63,284 nucleotides of DNA from Amycolatopsis taiwanensis DSM 45107 (GCF_000519205.1 NZ_JAFB01000047.1:1-63284), one strand, 5' to 3'. Positions 42,763-52,127 are shown, counted from the first letter of the stretch. The notes: generated from the sequence alone by a model not told the origin. A program made the numbers and translations.

Positions 42763-45507
42763 GTGCGGAGCCAACACGATGGGTGGGTCCGGCCGGCCGG
42801 GCTCGACCCGGAGGAAGCGGCCGACGCGTTGCTGCGCGATCTGCACACATCGCCGCGCGGCCTGTCGAATCGGGAAGCACGACGCCGGCTCTTGCAGTAC
42901 GGGCCGAACGAGTTGCAGCGGCGGGGTGGGCGACGGTGGCCTGGAGAGCTGGTTCGCCAGTTCACTCATCCGTTGGCGTTGTTGTTGTGGCTGGCTGCCG
43001 CCTTGCTGCTGGCCGTCGGTTCTCAGGTTGTGGCCGCGGCGGTGGTGCTCATCATCGTGCTCAATGCCGCATTCGCCTTCGTGCAGGAGATCGAGGCCGA
43101 GCGGGCGGTGGAGGCGCTGGCGAAGTATCTGCCCCAGCGGGCCAAGGTGGTCCGTGACGGCGGTACCGGTGAGATCGACGCTGTCGATCTGATGCCGGGC
43201 GATGTCGTGGCGATCGAAGAGGGAGACCGGATCGCCGCCGATGTCCGGCTGCTGACCGGGGCCATCGAGGTGGACATGTCCGCGCTGACCGGCGAATCCG
43301 TCCCCACGGTGCGGTCGGCGGCGATGCAGGATGTGAACGTGCCCCTGCTGCGGGCGCATGATCTGGCGTTCAGTGGCACGAACTGCACCGGTGGCGAAGC
43401 GCGCGGTGTCGTGTTCGCCACCGGCATGCACACCGAACTCGGCCGGATCGCGGCGCTGTCGCAGCGCGTCAGGCAGGAGCCCAGCCCGCTGGAGCGGCAG
43501 GTCCGGCGGGTGGCCTGGTTGATCGCCCTCGTGTCGGTCCTGCTGGCGCTGGCGTTCATCCCGATCGCCACCTTCGCCGCGCACCTGTCGCTGATCGATG
43601 CGATGGTGTTCGCCGCGGGGCTGCTGGCCGGGATGGTTCCCGAAGGCCTGCTGCCGGTCATCACCCTTGCCCTTGCCCTGGCCGTGCGGGCGCTGGCCGC
43701 CCAGGGTGCGCTGGTGAAACGCCTGTCCGCGGTGGAAACTCTCGGCTCGACCGACGTGATCTGCACCGACAAGACCGGCACGTTGACCGAGAACCGGATG
43801 CGGCCCGCGGCGATCTGGACCTCCGCCGGCCGCACCGACTTGGACGGCACGCCGCTGGAGCCCAGCCCATCCCTGTGGGCGGTGGCTCGTGTCGCCGTGG
43901 CCTGCAACAACGCCCGGCTACCGCACGAGGACAGCGAGGCCACCGGTGATCCGACCGAAATCGCCTTGCTGCTCGCGGCATCGAGGCTGGGTGCCGACAC
44001 CGCCACCGCTACGCGCGAAGCAGGGCGCCGGTGGCAGTTCCACTTCGACCCCGAGCTCAAACTGATGTCGACCATCGACGATTACGACGGCGGCCGGTAC
44101 GTCCACACCAAGGGCGCTCCGGAAATGGTCCTTCCCCGCTGCACCCGGCTGCTGGACGCGAACGGACACCCGGCGCCGCTCGATGACGCCCAGCGCGACC
44201 GGATCACCGCCGGGGTCAACACCTTCGCCTCGGAGGGCCTGCGTGTGCTCGCCCTGGCCCAGCGTGCGCTGCCTGCCGACGAACGGCCACCGCACCGGCG
44301 CGGCGACGCCGAGCACGATCTGTGCTTCGCCGGTCTGGTCGCCATGCTCGACCCACCCCGCGCGGGAGTCGCCGAGGCCGTCGCGCACTGCCGCGCCGCC
44401 GGGATCCGCATCATCGTCATCACCGGCGACCACCCCCTCACCGCCGCCGCCGTCGCCCGCCGGGTCGGCATCACCGGTGAACACCCGAGGGTCATCACCG
44501 CCGCGGAGTTCGAGCGTATGCGCGAAACGGAACTGGCGACGTTGATCCGCGACGAACCCGACATCATCTTCGCCCGCGCCTCACCCGAAGCGAAACTCCA
44601 CATCGCGGAGGTTCTGCGCGAGGCCGGTCACGTGGTCGCCATGACCGGTGACGGGGTCAATGACGCGCCCGCGCTACACCGCGCGGACATCGGCGTAGCG
44701 ATGGGAAAATCCGGCACCGACGTGGCCCGGGAAGCGGCCACCATGATCCTCACCGACGACAACTTCGCCTCCATCGTCGCCGCGGTACGCGCCGGCCGCC
44801 GAATTTATGACAACGTCCGAAAATTCATCGTCTACATTTTCGCCCACGCGACCCCGGAAACCGTGCCGTTCCTCGTCTTCGCCCTCGGCGGCGGCGCGAT
44901 CCCCCTGCCGCTGACCATCCTGCAACTGCTCGCCTTCGACGTCGGCAGCGAAACCCTGCCGGCATTGGCCCTCAGCCGGGAACCTGCCGAGCCCGGACTC
45001 ATGAACCGCCCACCCCGCCCCCGGACCGAAGGCGTCATTCGCGGCCCCATGCTCGCGCGTGCCTGGCTCTTCCTCGGGGTCCTGGTCACCATCCTCCAGA
45101 TGGCCGGCTTCTTCTACGTTCTCGTGCGGGCCGGCTGGCACCCCGGTAGCCCGGTGGGCCCTGGACAACCACTGCACCAGGCCTACCAGCAAGCCACCAC
45201 CATGACGTTCCTCGGCATGATCGCCGGGCAGATCGGGACGGCCTTCGCGGTGCGGACCCAGCGCGCGTCCCTGCGCTCGATCGGCGTGTTCTCCAACCGG
45301 TACCTCCTCGCCGGTATCGCCGGCGAACTCGCCCTCGCCGCCTTCTTCGTCTACACACCACCACTGCAGAACCTGCTCGGCACCGCTGCCTTGCCCCCGT
45401 CTGATCTGCTCCTGCTCCTGCCCTACCCCGTCATCGTCTGGGGCGCCGACGAACTACGCCGCTACTTCATCCGACGCCACGCGCAGCCTTCCAACGTCAC
45501 CCCTTGA
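42763..45507 (+). CDS. Cation-translocating P-type ATPase (P2/CtpF-like)
   Basis: A 914-residue ion pump. The N-terminal cation-ATPase domain (GLSNREARRRLLQYGPNEL) is followed by the actuator TGES (176-179), the M4 motif PEGLLPVI (293-300) typical of Ca2+/Na+/H+-type P2 pumps, the phosphorylated Asp336 in CTDKTGTLTEN, GDPTEIALL in the nucleotide domain and TGDGVNDAPAL. The last four helices are present, so it is complete. The CPC or SPC metal motif of heavy-metal pumps is absent. CtpF (Rv1997) of the DosR regulon is of this class. The start is GTG. Confidence 0.9.
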   Translation: MRSQHDGWVRPAGLDPEEAADALLRDLHTSPRGLSNREARRRLLQYGPNELQRRGGRRWPGELVRQFTHPLALLLWLAAALLLAVGSQVVAAAVVLIIVLNAAFAFVQEIEAERAVEALAKYLPQRAKVVRDGGTGEIDAVDLMPGDVVAIEEGDRIAADVRLLTGAIEVDMSALTGESVPTVRSAAMQDVNVPLLRAHDLAFSGTNCTGGEARGVVFATGMHTELGRIAALSQRVRQEPSPLERQVRRVAWLIALVSVLLALAFIPIATFAAHLSLIDAMVFAAGLLAGMVPEGLLPVITLALALAVRALAAQGALVKRLSAVETLGSTDVICTDKTGTLTENRMRPAAIWTSAGRTDLDGTPLEPSPSLWAVARVAVACNNARLPHEDSEATGDPTEIALLLAASRLGADTATATREAGRRWQFHFDPELKLMSTIDDYDGGRYVHTKGAPEMVLPRCTRLLDANGHPAPLDDAQRDRITAGVNTFASEGLRVLALAQRALPADERPPHRRGDAEHDLCFAGLVAMLDPPRAGVAEAVAHCRAAGIRIIVITGDHPLTAAAVARRVGITGEHPRVITAAEFERMRETELATLIRDEPDIIFARASPEAKLHIAEVLREAGHVVAMTGDGVNDAPALHRADIGVAMGKSGTDVAREAATMILTDDNFASIVAAVRAGRRIYDNVRKFIVYIFAHATPETVPFLVFALGGGAIPLPLTILQLLAFDVGSETLPALALSREPAEPGLMNRPPRPRTEGVIRGPMLARAWLFLGVLVTILQMAGFFYVLVRAGWHPGSPVGPGQPLHQAYQQATTMTFLGMIAGQIGTAFAVRTQRASLRSIGVFSNRYLLAGIAGELALAAFFVYTPPLQNLLGTAALPPSDLLLLLPYPVIVWGADELRRYFIRRHAQPSNVTP

Positions 45508-45822
45508 CCGCTGCCAGGAGTTGGAGCTTTCCGGGGCGGCGCTGGATCTGCGTGTGAATCGTCTTGGCCGCACGACTCTGTCCGGAGATCCTCAGGCCGC
45601 CGGCACGGCCGGTCATCGGCGAGTGTCGATCCAGGGTGCCAAAGCGCGCGAGGTACTCGGGAGGCAGATCGAATGGGTGGGGGACCCCCGCTTGTCCCGG
45701 CCGCGCCTTCCGGAATCCCAGCCGTCCCGGGACGTCTGCCCCACGACTGGGTGGCGATGACGCTGAATGCTGGTGTGCCGGACAGCAACGAAAAGTTCCG
45801 CACAGAAAGCAGGGTAGAACGC
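45508..45822. other. Boundary region between the P-type ATPase and the methyltransferase
   Basis: About 315 bases without a recognised gene. A GC-rich hairpin GGGGG-A-CCCCC lies near 45676-45686. This is the probable edge of the biosynthetic cluster. Confidence 0.35.
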
Positions 45823-46860
45823 ATGAGCGAGAGTCATGCGGCAGACGCGGCGGACGCATTCGCGCTCTCGCAGCTGATGTTTCCGACGACCGCGGTGTGT
45901 ATTTCGGTCGCGGCCCGGCATGGGTTGGCCGACGTGTTGGCGGAGGGCAGTCTTTCGGTCGGGCAGCTTGCTGAGCGTACCGGTACTGATGAGGTGCAGT
46001 TGGGTAAGGTGCTGCGGTTGCTTGCCGAGGAGGGTGTCTTCCGGGAGGTCGGGCCGGATGTCTTCGCGAATTCGCGGTTGTCTCATTTGCTGCGTAAGGG
46101 TTTTCCGCGGTCGCAGCATGCGATGGCGACCCTGGTCGGTGAGCCGTGGTTGTGGAACTCGTGGTCGAAGTTGTCGGAAGGTCTGGCCAGTGGAAGGCCT
46201 GGTTTCGAGCTTGCTCACGGCATGGCTTTGTGGGCCTATCTGGCGGGTGATGCGGCGGCGGGCGTGGTCTTCAACGATGCTATGCGCGATTTTTCCGAGG
46301 CGTTGAGCGATCTGGTGGCCTCGTCGTATCCGGCGTTCACCGACGGTGGTGTGGTTGCCGATCTCGGTGGCGGCACCGGTACCTATCTGCGTGCGATTCT
46401 GCGGACCTACCCCAGTGTTGAGCGGGGGGTCCTGGCCGATCTGCCGGCGGTGATCGAGCAGGCCGAGACCAGCCCGGAGTTGGCGGAACTGTTGGCGAGC
46501 GGCAGGTTGGGCCTGCATGGTGGTGACTTTTTCGAGGCGGTCCCGTCGGGGGTCGATGTTTATGTTGTCAAGCAGGTTATGCATAGCTGGGATGACGATT
46601 CGATAATCCGGTTGCTGCGGCGGTGCCGGGAAACCTCGCCGGAGGCCACGTTCGTGGCCGCCGAGTTCGTGCGGGACACCAAGGCATCGCGGTTTGTCAA
46701 GAACTTCGACCTGATCATGACCATCACCATGAACGGCAACATCCGCACCGAAGCCCAGTACGCCACGGTGTTCGAGAAGGGCGGCTACGAACTGACCAGC
46801 GTCCTGCCCACCGACACCGCCTTCAGCCTCGTCGAGGCCCGGCCCGTGGCCCGGCCGTGA
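45823..46860 (+). CDS. SAM-dependent O-methyltransferase (acetylserotonin/plant OMT type)
   Basis: A 345-residue small-molecule methyltransferase. The N-terminal winged-helix dimerisation domain (residues 15-100, with LAERTGTDEVQLGKVLRLLA) precedes the SAM-binding GGVVADLGGGTGTYLRAILR, and the family signature around VYVVKQVMHSWDDDSIIRLL contains the catalytic-region His. Such enzymes methylate phenolic hydroxyls of polyketides and related aromatics. The first two thirds use more T/G third positions than neighbouring genes, which suggests a different history. It is the first gene of a rightward set with the aminodeoxychorismate-lyase-like gene. Confidence 0.88.
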   Translation: MSESHAADAADAFALSQLMFPTTAVCISVAARHGLADVLAEGSLSVGQLAERTGTDEVQLGKVLRLLAEEGVFREVGPDVFANSRLSHLLRKGFPRSQHAMATLVGEPWLWNSWSKLSEGLASGRPGFELAHGMALWAYLAGDAAAGVVFNDAMRDFSEALSDLVASSYPAFTDGGVVADLGGGTGTYLRAILRTYPSVERGVLADLPAVIEQAETSPELAELLASGRLGLHGGDFFEAVPSGVDVYVVKQVMHSWDDDSIIRLLRRCRETSPEATFVAAEFVRDTKASRFVKNFDLIMTITMNGNIRTEAQYATVFEKGGYELTSVLPTDTAFSLVEARPVARP

Positions 46861-47678
46861 GCACCATGACCGGCCCGGCCACCGGACTCTACGCGTGGCG
46901 GCGCGGATCCGGCCTGCGGCCGGATGGCGATGAGGCCGCCCGGCTTCTGGTCGCGGACTCGTGGCTGGTGCAGGACGGCGCGTCGCGCGGACTGGACCTG
47001 CACCGCGCCCGGTTCACCGCTGGGTGCGCCGGCACGGGCGAGGCCAAATTGTCCGAAGTGGACAGTTTCTGGTCCGCGATGCTCGGTCTCCTGCCCCGGC
47101 GGGGGGACTGGTTTCCCCGGGTGGAACTTGTTTCCGCCGCGGACGGCCATCGCCTGCGGCTGCGCGTACGGCCCGCGCCGGCCCGCACCACCGAGGTCGC
47201 GGTTTGGGCGGGGCGCGGTGACCCGCGTGCGGTTCCCCAGCGGAAGGGGCCGGACCTCGACCTTCTCGGTGGGTTGAGGCGGGAGGCCGCGGAAGTGGGT
47301 GCCGGCGAGGCACTGCTGACCACGCCATCCGGTCTCGTGCTCGAGTCATCCCAGTCCGGCCTGCTGTGGTGGGAGGACGACACGCTATGCGTGCCCGGCC
47401 CCCGCCTGCGTGTCCTGCCCAGCGTCACCGTTGCGCTGATCCGGCGCACCGCGGCCCGCCAGGGAATCACCGTGGCGGCCCGCCGGCGGCGGCTCGCCGA
47501 CCTGGCAGGCCGCGAAGTGTGGTTGGCCAACGCCTTGCACGGCATCCGGCCGGTGTCCGGCTGGGTCGGCAGCACGGTCGAAGCCGGACCTTCCGTCCGT
47601 GCCCCGCACTGGCAGCGGTGGTGGGCGGCCGCCGCGGTGGCCCTGCCCAGAACCCCTGCGAGGCCGTTTGAACCGTGA
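46857..47678 (+). CDS. pabC: Class IV PLP enzyme, aminodeoxychorismate lyase-like
   Basis: A 273-residue protein of the branched-chain aminotransferase/ADC lyase fold. LDLHRARFTAG matches the N-terminal block, Lys130 in PQRKGPDLDLLGGLRREA is the likely PLP lysine, Glu163 in GLVLESSQSGLLWW is the N1-binding Glu, and EVWLANALHGIRPVSGW is the C-terminal signature of PabC proteins. ADC lyase releases pyruvate from aminodeoxychorismate to give 4-aminobenzoate. A fused ADC synthase at 55250-57379 supports this role. The GTG at 46857 overlaps the methyltransferase stop; an ATG nine bases later is an alternative. Confidence 0.75.
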   Translation: MSTMTGPATGLYAWRRGSGLRPDGDEAARLLVADSWLVQDGASRGLDLHRARFTAGCAGTGEAKLSEVDSFWSAMLGLLPRRGDWFPRVELVSAADGHRLRLRVRPAPARTTEVAVWAGRGDPRAVPQRKGPDLDLLGGLRREAAEVGAGEALLTTPSGLVLESSQSGLLWWEDDTLCVPGPRLRVLPSVTVALIRRTAARQGITVAARRRRLADLAGREVWLANALHGIRPVSGWVGSTVEAGPSVRAPHWQRWWAAAAVALPRTPARPFEP

Positions 47679-47785
47679 GATTCCTGATCAAGGTGAGTGC
47701 GCGAACGTGCCGTGGAGAGTTCGCCGGACAAGCACTGAGAGAGCGACATCCGGCAATGACCGCGGAAGGAAACGAGGAGAGGTTC

Positions 47786-49024
47786 ATGATCAAGAGACGA
47801 GACATCTGGAAATGGTCGGCACCACTGACGGTGGCCGCGTTGACCGCCACTGTGATCACCAGTGCCCAGGCGACCGAGACCGGCAGTGCGGGCGGAGGCG
47901 CCCCTGTCATCGGCTCGCCCGCGAAGGTCGACTTCGCCGACCCCGTGGAGTTCAAGGCGGGCAAGCGGTCCTGGTCGGTGGCCTATGCCGACTTCGACGG
48001 GGACGGCAAGATCGACGCCGCCACAGCCAACGGCGGCAACTCGCTGTCGGTCTTCAAGGGCAACGGCGACGGCACCTTCACCGCCCGGACCGACTACGCC
48101 ACCCCGAAAATGCCCTATTTCCTCACCTTCGACCTCACCACCGCCGACTTCAACGGGGACGGCAAGCCCGACATCGCGGTGAGCGGCGGCAACCCGATCG
48201 GCAACGTCGGCATCTACCTCAACAAGGGTGACGGCACCTTCGCGGACCCGCTTCCGGTCCCCGTCGGCTATGGTCCCAACCAGGTGGCGGCCGCTGACCT
48301 CAACCACGACGGCAAAGCGGACCTCATCACCGCCAACAACTTCGCCGCGAACGTCTCGGTCCGGCTCGGGCACGGGAACGGCACCTTCGGACCGGAGCGG
48401 CGCTTTTCCGTCGGCCCCGGCCCGCAGGGCATCGCCATCGCCGACGTGAACGGCGACCACGTCCCCGACATCCTCACCGGCAACTTCGGCCGCATCGAGG
48501 ACTCGCTGACCGTGCTGATCGGCCGCGGCGACGGCACTTTCGCCGACCAGCGCAGCTATGCGGCCGGGGAGTCGGTCAACGACGTGGCCGTCGCGGACTT
48601 CAACCGGGACGGCATTCCCGACGTGGTCGTCGGCGAGTTCGTCAACAACCGCATCTCGGTGCTGCTCGGCAGGCGCCATGGCGGCTTCGGCCCGCCGCAG
48701 ACCTACGCCACCGGCACCGGTCTCAACGAGCTGACCGTGGCGGACTTCAACAACGACGGCGTGCCGGACGTCGTCACCACGGTATCGCCCGACTCGAACC
48801 GTGACCCGAGCGCGCCGCCGCCCAGCGACCCGAAGGGGGCGGGTGTCTCGGTGCTACTGGGCAAGGGTAACGGCACCTTCGCACCGAACACGTTCTACTC
48901 GATGGCTGGCACCGTCGCCGCGGTCAAGGCCGCAGACGTCAACAACGACGGCAAGACCGACCTCCTTGGGGCGAACCTCGCCGACGAGTCGCTCGTGGTG
49001 TGGGTAAACAAGGGCACCCAATGA
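47786..49024 (+). CDS. Secreted FG-GAP/VCBS repeat protein
   Basis: A 412-residue exported beta-propeller protein. The signal peptide is IKRRDIWKWSAPLTVAALTA with a cleavage-like AQA. About seven repeats follow, each with a calcium-binding-type motif such as ADFDGDGKIDAA, ADFNGDGKPDIA, ADLNHDGKADLI, ADVNGDHVPDIL, ADFNRDGIPDVV and ADFNNDGVPDVV. No catalytic domain is attached. Such proteins bind surfaces or partners, and the role inside a biosynthetic cluster is unclear. GAGGAGAGG precedes the ATG, and the stop overlaps the exporter start (ATGA), implying co-translation. Confidence 0.85.
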   Translation: MIKRRDIWKWSAPLTVAALTATVITSAQATETGSAGGGAPVIGSPAKVDFADPVEFKAGKRSWSVAYADFDGDGKIDAATANGGNSLSVFKGNGDGTFTARTDYATPKMPYFLTFDLTTADFNGDGKPDIAVSGGNPIGNVGIYLNKGDGTFADPLPVPVGYGPNQVAAADLNHDGKADLITANNFAANVSVRLGHGNGTFGPERRFSVGPGPQGIAIADVNGDHVPDILTGNFGRIEDSLTVLIGRGDGTFADQRSYAAGESVNDVAVADFNRDGIPDVVVGEFVNNRISVLLGRRHGGFGPPQTYATGTGLNELTVADFNNDGVPDVVTTVSPDSNRDPSAPPPSDPKGAGVSVLLGKGNGTFAPNTFYSMAGTVAAVKAADVNNDGKTDLLGANLADESLVVWVNKGTQ

Positions 49025-50223
49025 CCAAACCCGCGTTGCGCGGCAGCGACCCGGTGACCGACGCACCCGTGGCACGCACGGTGTTCGTGATGACGGTCGC
49101 CGGGTTGCTGGTGGTCGGGCAGATGTACCTGGTTCTCCCGCTGCTGCCGGCGATGGCCAGGGATTGGCACACCTCGGCGACGGCGGTGACCTGGACGGCC
49201 ACGTCGTTCGGATTCGCCTACGCCGCAGGCTTTCTGATTACCGGGCCGCTCTCGGACCTGCTGGGCCGTCGCAGGGTGGTGGTGACCGGGCTGAGCCTGC
49301 TGGCGGTGGCCACCATCGCGGCGGCCTTCGCTCCCACACTGCCCGTCCTCATCGCCTGCCGGATCGTCCAGGGCATCGGCGCCGCCGGGTTCTCCCCGGC
49401 CGCGCTGGCCTATCTCAGTGAGCGGATCCCGCCCGCCCGGCGGTCGGTGGCGGTGAGCTGCCTGGTCACCGCCATGGTCGCGGCCACGGTCACCGGGCAG
49501 CTGGTCGCGCAGGCGCTCGATGCGGTCGCGGGCTGGCGCGGGATCTTCGGGTTCAACGCCGGATTCGTCGCGGTGCTCGTGGTGGTGCTGCGGCTGGTGA
49601 TGCTGCCCGACCTGAAGCGGCAGGCGGGCAGTTCGCCCGGCGCCTTCTTTCGTGCCATGAAGGGGCCGCTCACCAGCCCCGTGCTCGTCCTGATCTACCT
49701 CGGAGCGCTGAGCGTGCTGAGCGCGTTCGTCGCGATCTACACGGCGTTGCAGCTGCTCGGGCCGCCGGAACTGGTCGGTAATCCCGGCGCGATGCTCACC
49801 CTGCGGGCCAGCTCGCTGCCCGCGCTGGTGGCGATCCCGCTCCTCGCCCCGGTTCTGGCCCGGGTGCGGCCCGCCCTGCGGGCCGCACTGGCACTGGCCA
49901 GCGCGGCGTGCACCGTGGTGGTGCTCGCAGTGGTGGGCCAGTCGTCGGCGTTCGTCGTCGGCGCGCTGATGTTCCTGTTCGTCGGGAAGGTCGCAGTGGT
50001 CTCCCCGGGACTGACCGAGCTTGTCGGCCAGCTCTCCGGCGTTGCCAGGGGCGCGGGTGTCGCGTTGTACACCTTCGCCCTGCTGGTCGGCGCCAGTCTG
50101 GGCCCGCAGCTGGTATCGCTGCTCGGTGGGCACGGCTTCACGGTCGTGCTGATCGCGATCGCCGGGAGCCAGCTGGCCGGTGCCGCCCTGGTGCTGGCCG
50201 CCGACCGGCGGTGTCCACGTTGA
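49021..50223 (+). CDS. MFS transporter, probable metabolite exporter
   Basis: A 400-residue major-facilitator protein with about 12 membrane segments. The family A-motif appears as GPLSDLLGRRRVVVTG after helix 2, and RIVQGIGAAGFSPAALAYLS is typical of the drug:proton antiporter group. It starts inside the stop codon of the FG-GAP gene and ends before a strong hairpin. Export of the cluster's product is the likeliest role. Confidence 0.87.
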   Translation: MTKPALRGSDPVTDAPVARTVFVMTVAGLLVVGQMYLVLPLLPAMARDWHTSATAVTWTATSFGFAYAAGFLITGPLSDLLGRRRVVVTGLSLLAVATIAAAFAPTLPVLIACRIVQGIGAAGFSPAALAYLSERIPPARRSVAVSCLVTAMVAATVTGQLVAQALDAVAGWRGIFGFNAGFVAVLVVVLRLVMLPDLKRQAGSSPGAFFRAMKGPLTSPVLVLIYLGALSVLSAFVAIYTALQLLGPPELVGNPGAMLTLRASSLPALVAIPLLAPVLARVRPALRAALALASAACTVVVLAVVGQSSAFVVGALMFLFVGKVAVVSPGLTELVGQLSGVARGAGVALYTFALLVGASLGPQLVSLLGGHGFTVVLIAIAGSQLAGAALVLAADRRCPR

Positions 50224-50242
50224 GCCCACGCTGAACCACTCG

Positions 50243-50272
50243 GGCCGCCGTGCGGGCATCCTCACGGCGGCC
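50243..50272. terminator. Bidirectional hairpin terminator
   Basis: GGCCGCCGTG-N10-CACGGCGGCC has perfectly paired ten-base arms and lies between the convergent MFS and FAD-monooxygenase genes. It lacks a long T-tract, as is common in actinomycetes. Confidence 0.65.
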
Positions 50273-50290
50273 TTCGGCACGACGTCGGAG

Positions 50291-51502
50291 TCAGTACTTG
50301 CCGCTGGGGGTGGCGCCGGCGCGCGGGCCGTAGGGTGCGTGCTCCAGCCAGGACCCCATGCGGGGGATCACCGGGGACAACGCCGCCGCCGCCCGCTGCC
50401 GCCACCGCATCAGCGGGGACGTCGGGCGCATGTGCGACAGCGCGGTCCGGGCCGCATCGCTGTTGTACCGCGCTGCCAGCCCACGGGCGTGATCGAAGGT
50501 TTCGACCGCCTTGGTGGCCGCCGCGCCGCCCGTGGCCAGCGCCGTGGCCACCGCCTCCGCGGCCGCCGAGCCGTCGGCGAACCCGCTGTTCATGCCGCGG
50601 GCCCCGAAGGGCGGGAACAGGTGGGCGGCCTCACCGATCAGCAGCACCCGGCGGTGGGTGTCCACCAACGACTCCGCGACCACGTGCAGGTAGTGGTACT
50701 TGGACACCCACAGCACGGCGTCGGCGTACTTGGCGTCGACCACTTCCGGCAGCCACTGCCGCACGGCGTCCGGCTCGGCGAACTCCGCGACGTCGTCCTC
50801 CTGACCGCACTGCAGGTCGACCTGGAAGCCGCCGGCGAAGGGCACCCGCATGACGTTGCGGCCGCCCAGCGCCGGATGCCGGTAGTGGAAGACCCGCTCC
50901 GGCGGCATGGCCCCGGGGCCGCGGTCGGCGATGTCGACGACGACGTGGAACCCCTCGGACCGCTTGCCCTGCCAAAGGATCCCGATCGCCTTGCGCACAG
51001 CGGAGTGCGCGCCGTCCGCCGCCACGACGTACCGGGCACGCCATGCCTGCCCTTCGGCGCCGCCCAGCGAGACCCCGTGCTCGTCCGGCACGGCGGTCAC
51101 GACCCTGGCTCCCCAGGTGATGTCCACCCCGGCGGCCAGGCACGCGGCGTGCAGGTGCCGTTCCGTCTCGATCTGCCTGAGGCTGGTGAACCGGGGCAGC
51201 CGGCCCGGCTTGGCCGGCGGGTACGTCCTGGCGAAGACCTGGCGGCCCCCGTAGAACGTCCGCTTGGTCGGCCAGACCGTGCCATGCCGGACAATCCGTT
51301 CGGCCAGCCCAGGGCTGGTCTCGTCCAGCAGCCGCAGGGACTCCTGATGCACGAACAGCGCGCGGCTGCCCGGCCGGACCCGGTCCTCCGGCTCGGCCTC
51401 CAACAGTGTGACCGGCAGTCCTCGCGCCCGCAGCTGCAGCGCGGCGGCGAAACCGGCCGGTCCGGCGCCGACCACGACCACGGGGATTTCCGTCGGGCTC
51501 AT
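50291..51502 (-). CDS. FAD-dependent aromatic monooxygenase
   Basis: A 403-residue group A flavoprotein hydroxylase. The FAD motif VVVVGAGPAGFAAALQLRAR starts the protein, YVVAADGAHSAVRKAIGI is the DG motif, and VLLIGEAAHLFPPFGARGMN is the GD-type motif (here GE) that contacts FAD ribose. It would use NAD(P)H and O2 to hydroxylate an aromatic substrate, in keeping with type II polyketide tailoring or aminobenzoate modification. It is the last gene of the leftward DAHP-synthase operon, after the AhpD-like gene. Confidence 0.88.
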   Translation of the reverse strand: MSPTEIPVVVVGAGPAGFAAALQLRARGLPVTLLEAEPEDRVRPGSRALFVHQESLRLLDETSPGLAERIVRHGTVWPTKRTFYGGRQVFARTYPPAKPGRLPRFTSLRQIETERHLHAACLAAGVDITWGARVVTAVPDEHGVSLGGAEGQAWRARYVVAADGAHSAVRKAIGILWQGKRSEGFHVVVDIADRGPGAMPPERVFHYRHPALGGRNVMRVPFAGGFQVDLQCGQEDDVAEFAEPDAVRQWLPEVVDAKYADAVLWVSKYHYLHVVAESLVDTHRRVLLIGEAAHLFPPFGARGMNSGFADGSAAAEAVATALATGGAAATKAVETFDHARGLAARYNSDAARTALSHMRPTSPLMRWRQRAAAALSPVIPRMGSWLEHAPYGPRAGATPSGKY

Positions 51503-51602
51503 GCTGTGTCCTCCGCGAGTTTGCGCGCGACCCCACGGTGATTGCCGCGGGTTGACACAAGGGGTGTCTCGCCGCTCCCTCCGCGATGACGGGCAGGCAT
51601 GT

Positions 51603-52070
51603 TCAGCCGGCGGCTGCGGCGGGCTGGTAGCCGCCGACCGGGAGCCGTTGGGTCACGCCGAGCCGGTTCCAGGCGTTGATGGCGATGATCGCCATGATCA
51701 CCTTGCCCAGCGTTGCCTCGTCGAAGAGTTTGGCCGCCTCGGCGAACACTTCGTCGTCGACACCACCGTCGGCGACCAGGGTGATCTCCTCGGTCAGCGC
51801 CAGCACGGCACGTTCCTCATCGGTGAAGAACGACGTCTCGCGCCACGCGCTCAGCGCGTAGATCCGCTGCTCGGTTTCGCCGGCCGCGCGAGCGTCCTTG
51901 GTGTGGATGTCAAGGCAGAACGCGCACTGGTTGATCTGGGAGGCGCGGATGTTGATCAAATCGACCAGGCCGCGGTCCAGACCGGAGTCGGCAATGGCCG
52001 CGTTGAGCGCGAGCAGCGGCGCCTTGCCCTCCGGCCAGGCCTTGCCGAGGTTGATCCGGATGTTCGACAT
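51603..52070 (-). CDS. Carboxymuconolactone decarboxylase/AhpD-like protein
   Basis: A 155-residue protein with the AhpD Cys-x-x-Cys-x-x-x-His motif INQCAFCLDIHTKDA (C49, C52, H56), so it belongs to the alkylhydroperoxidase-like rather than the true decarboxylase group. LGKVIMAIIAINAWNRLGV is the usual C-terminal helix. The role may be protection from peroxide made by the neighbouring flavoenzyme; this is an inference. GGGGAG lies ahead of the start. Confidence 0.85.
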   Translation of the reverse strand: MSNIRINLGKAWPEGKAPLLALNAAIADSGLDRGLVDLINIRASQINQCAFCLDIHTKDARAAGETEQRIYALSAWRETSFFTDEERAVLALTEEITLVADGGVDDEVFAEAAKLFDEATLGKVIMAIIAINAWNRLGVTQRLPVGGYQPAAAAG

Positions 52071-52127
52071 GTGTGGCTCCCCAATTGTTCCAGTGAGAAG
52101 CCCCGGCGGGCGCCGGGGCCACAACCG

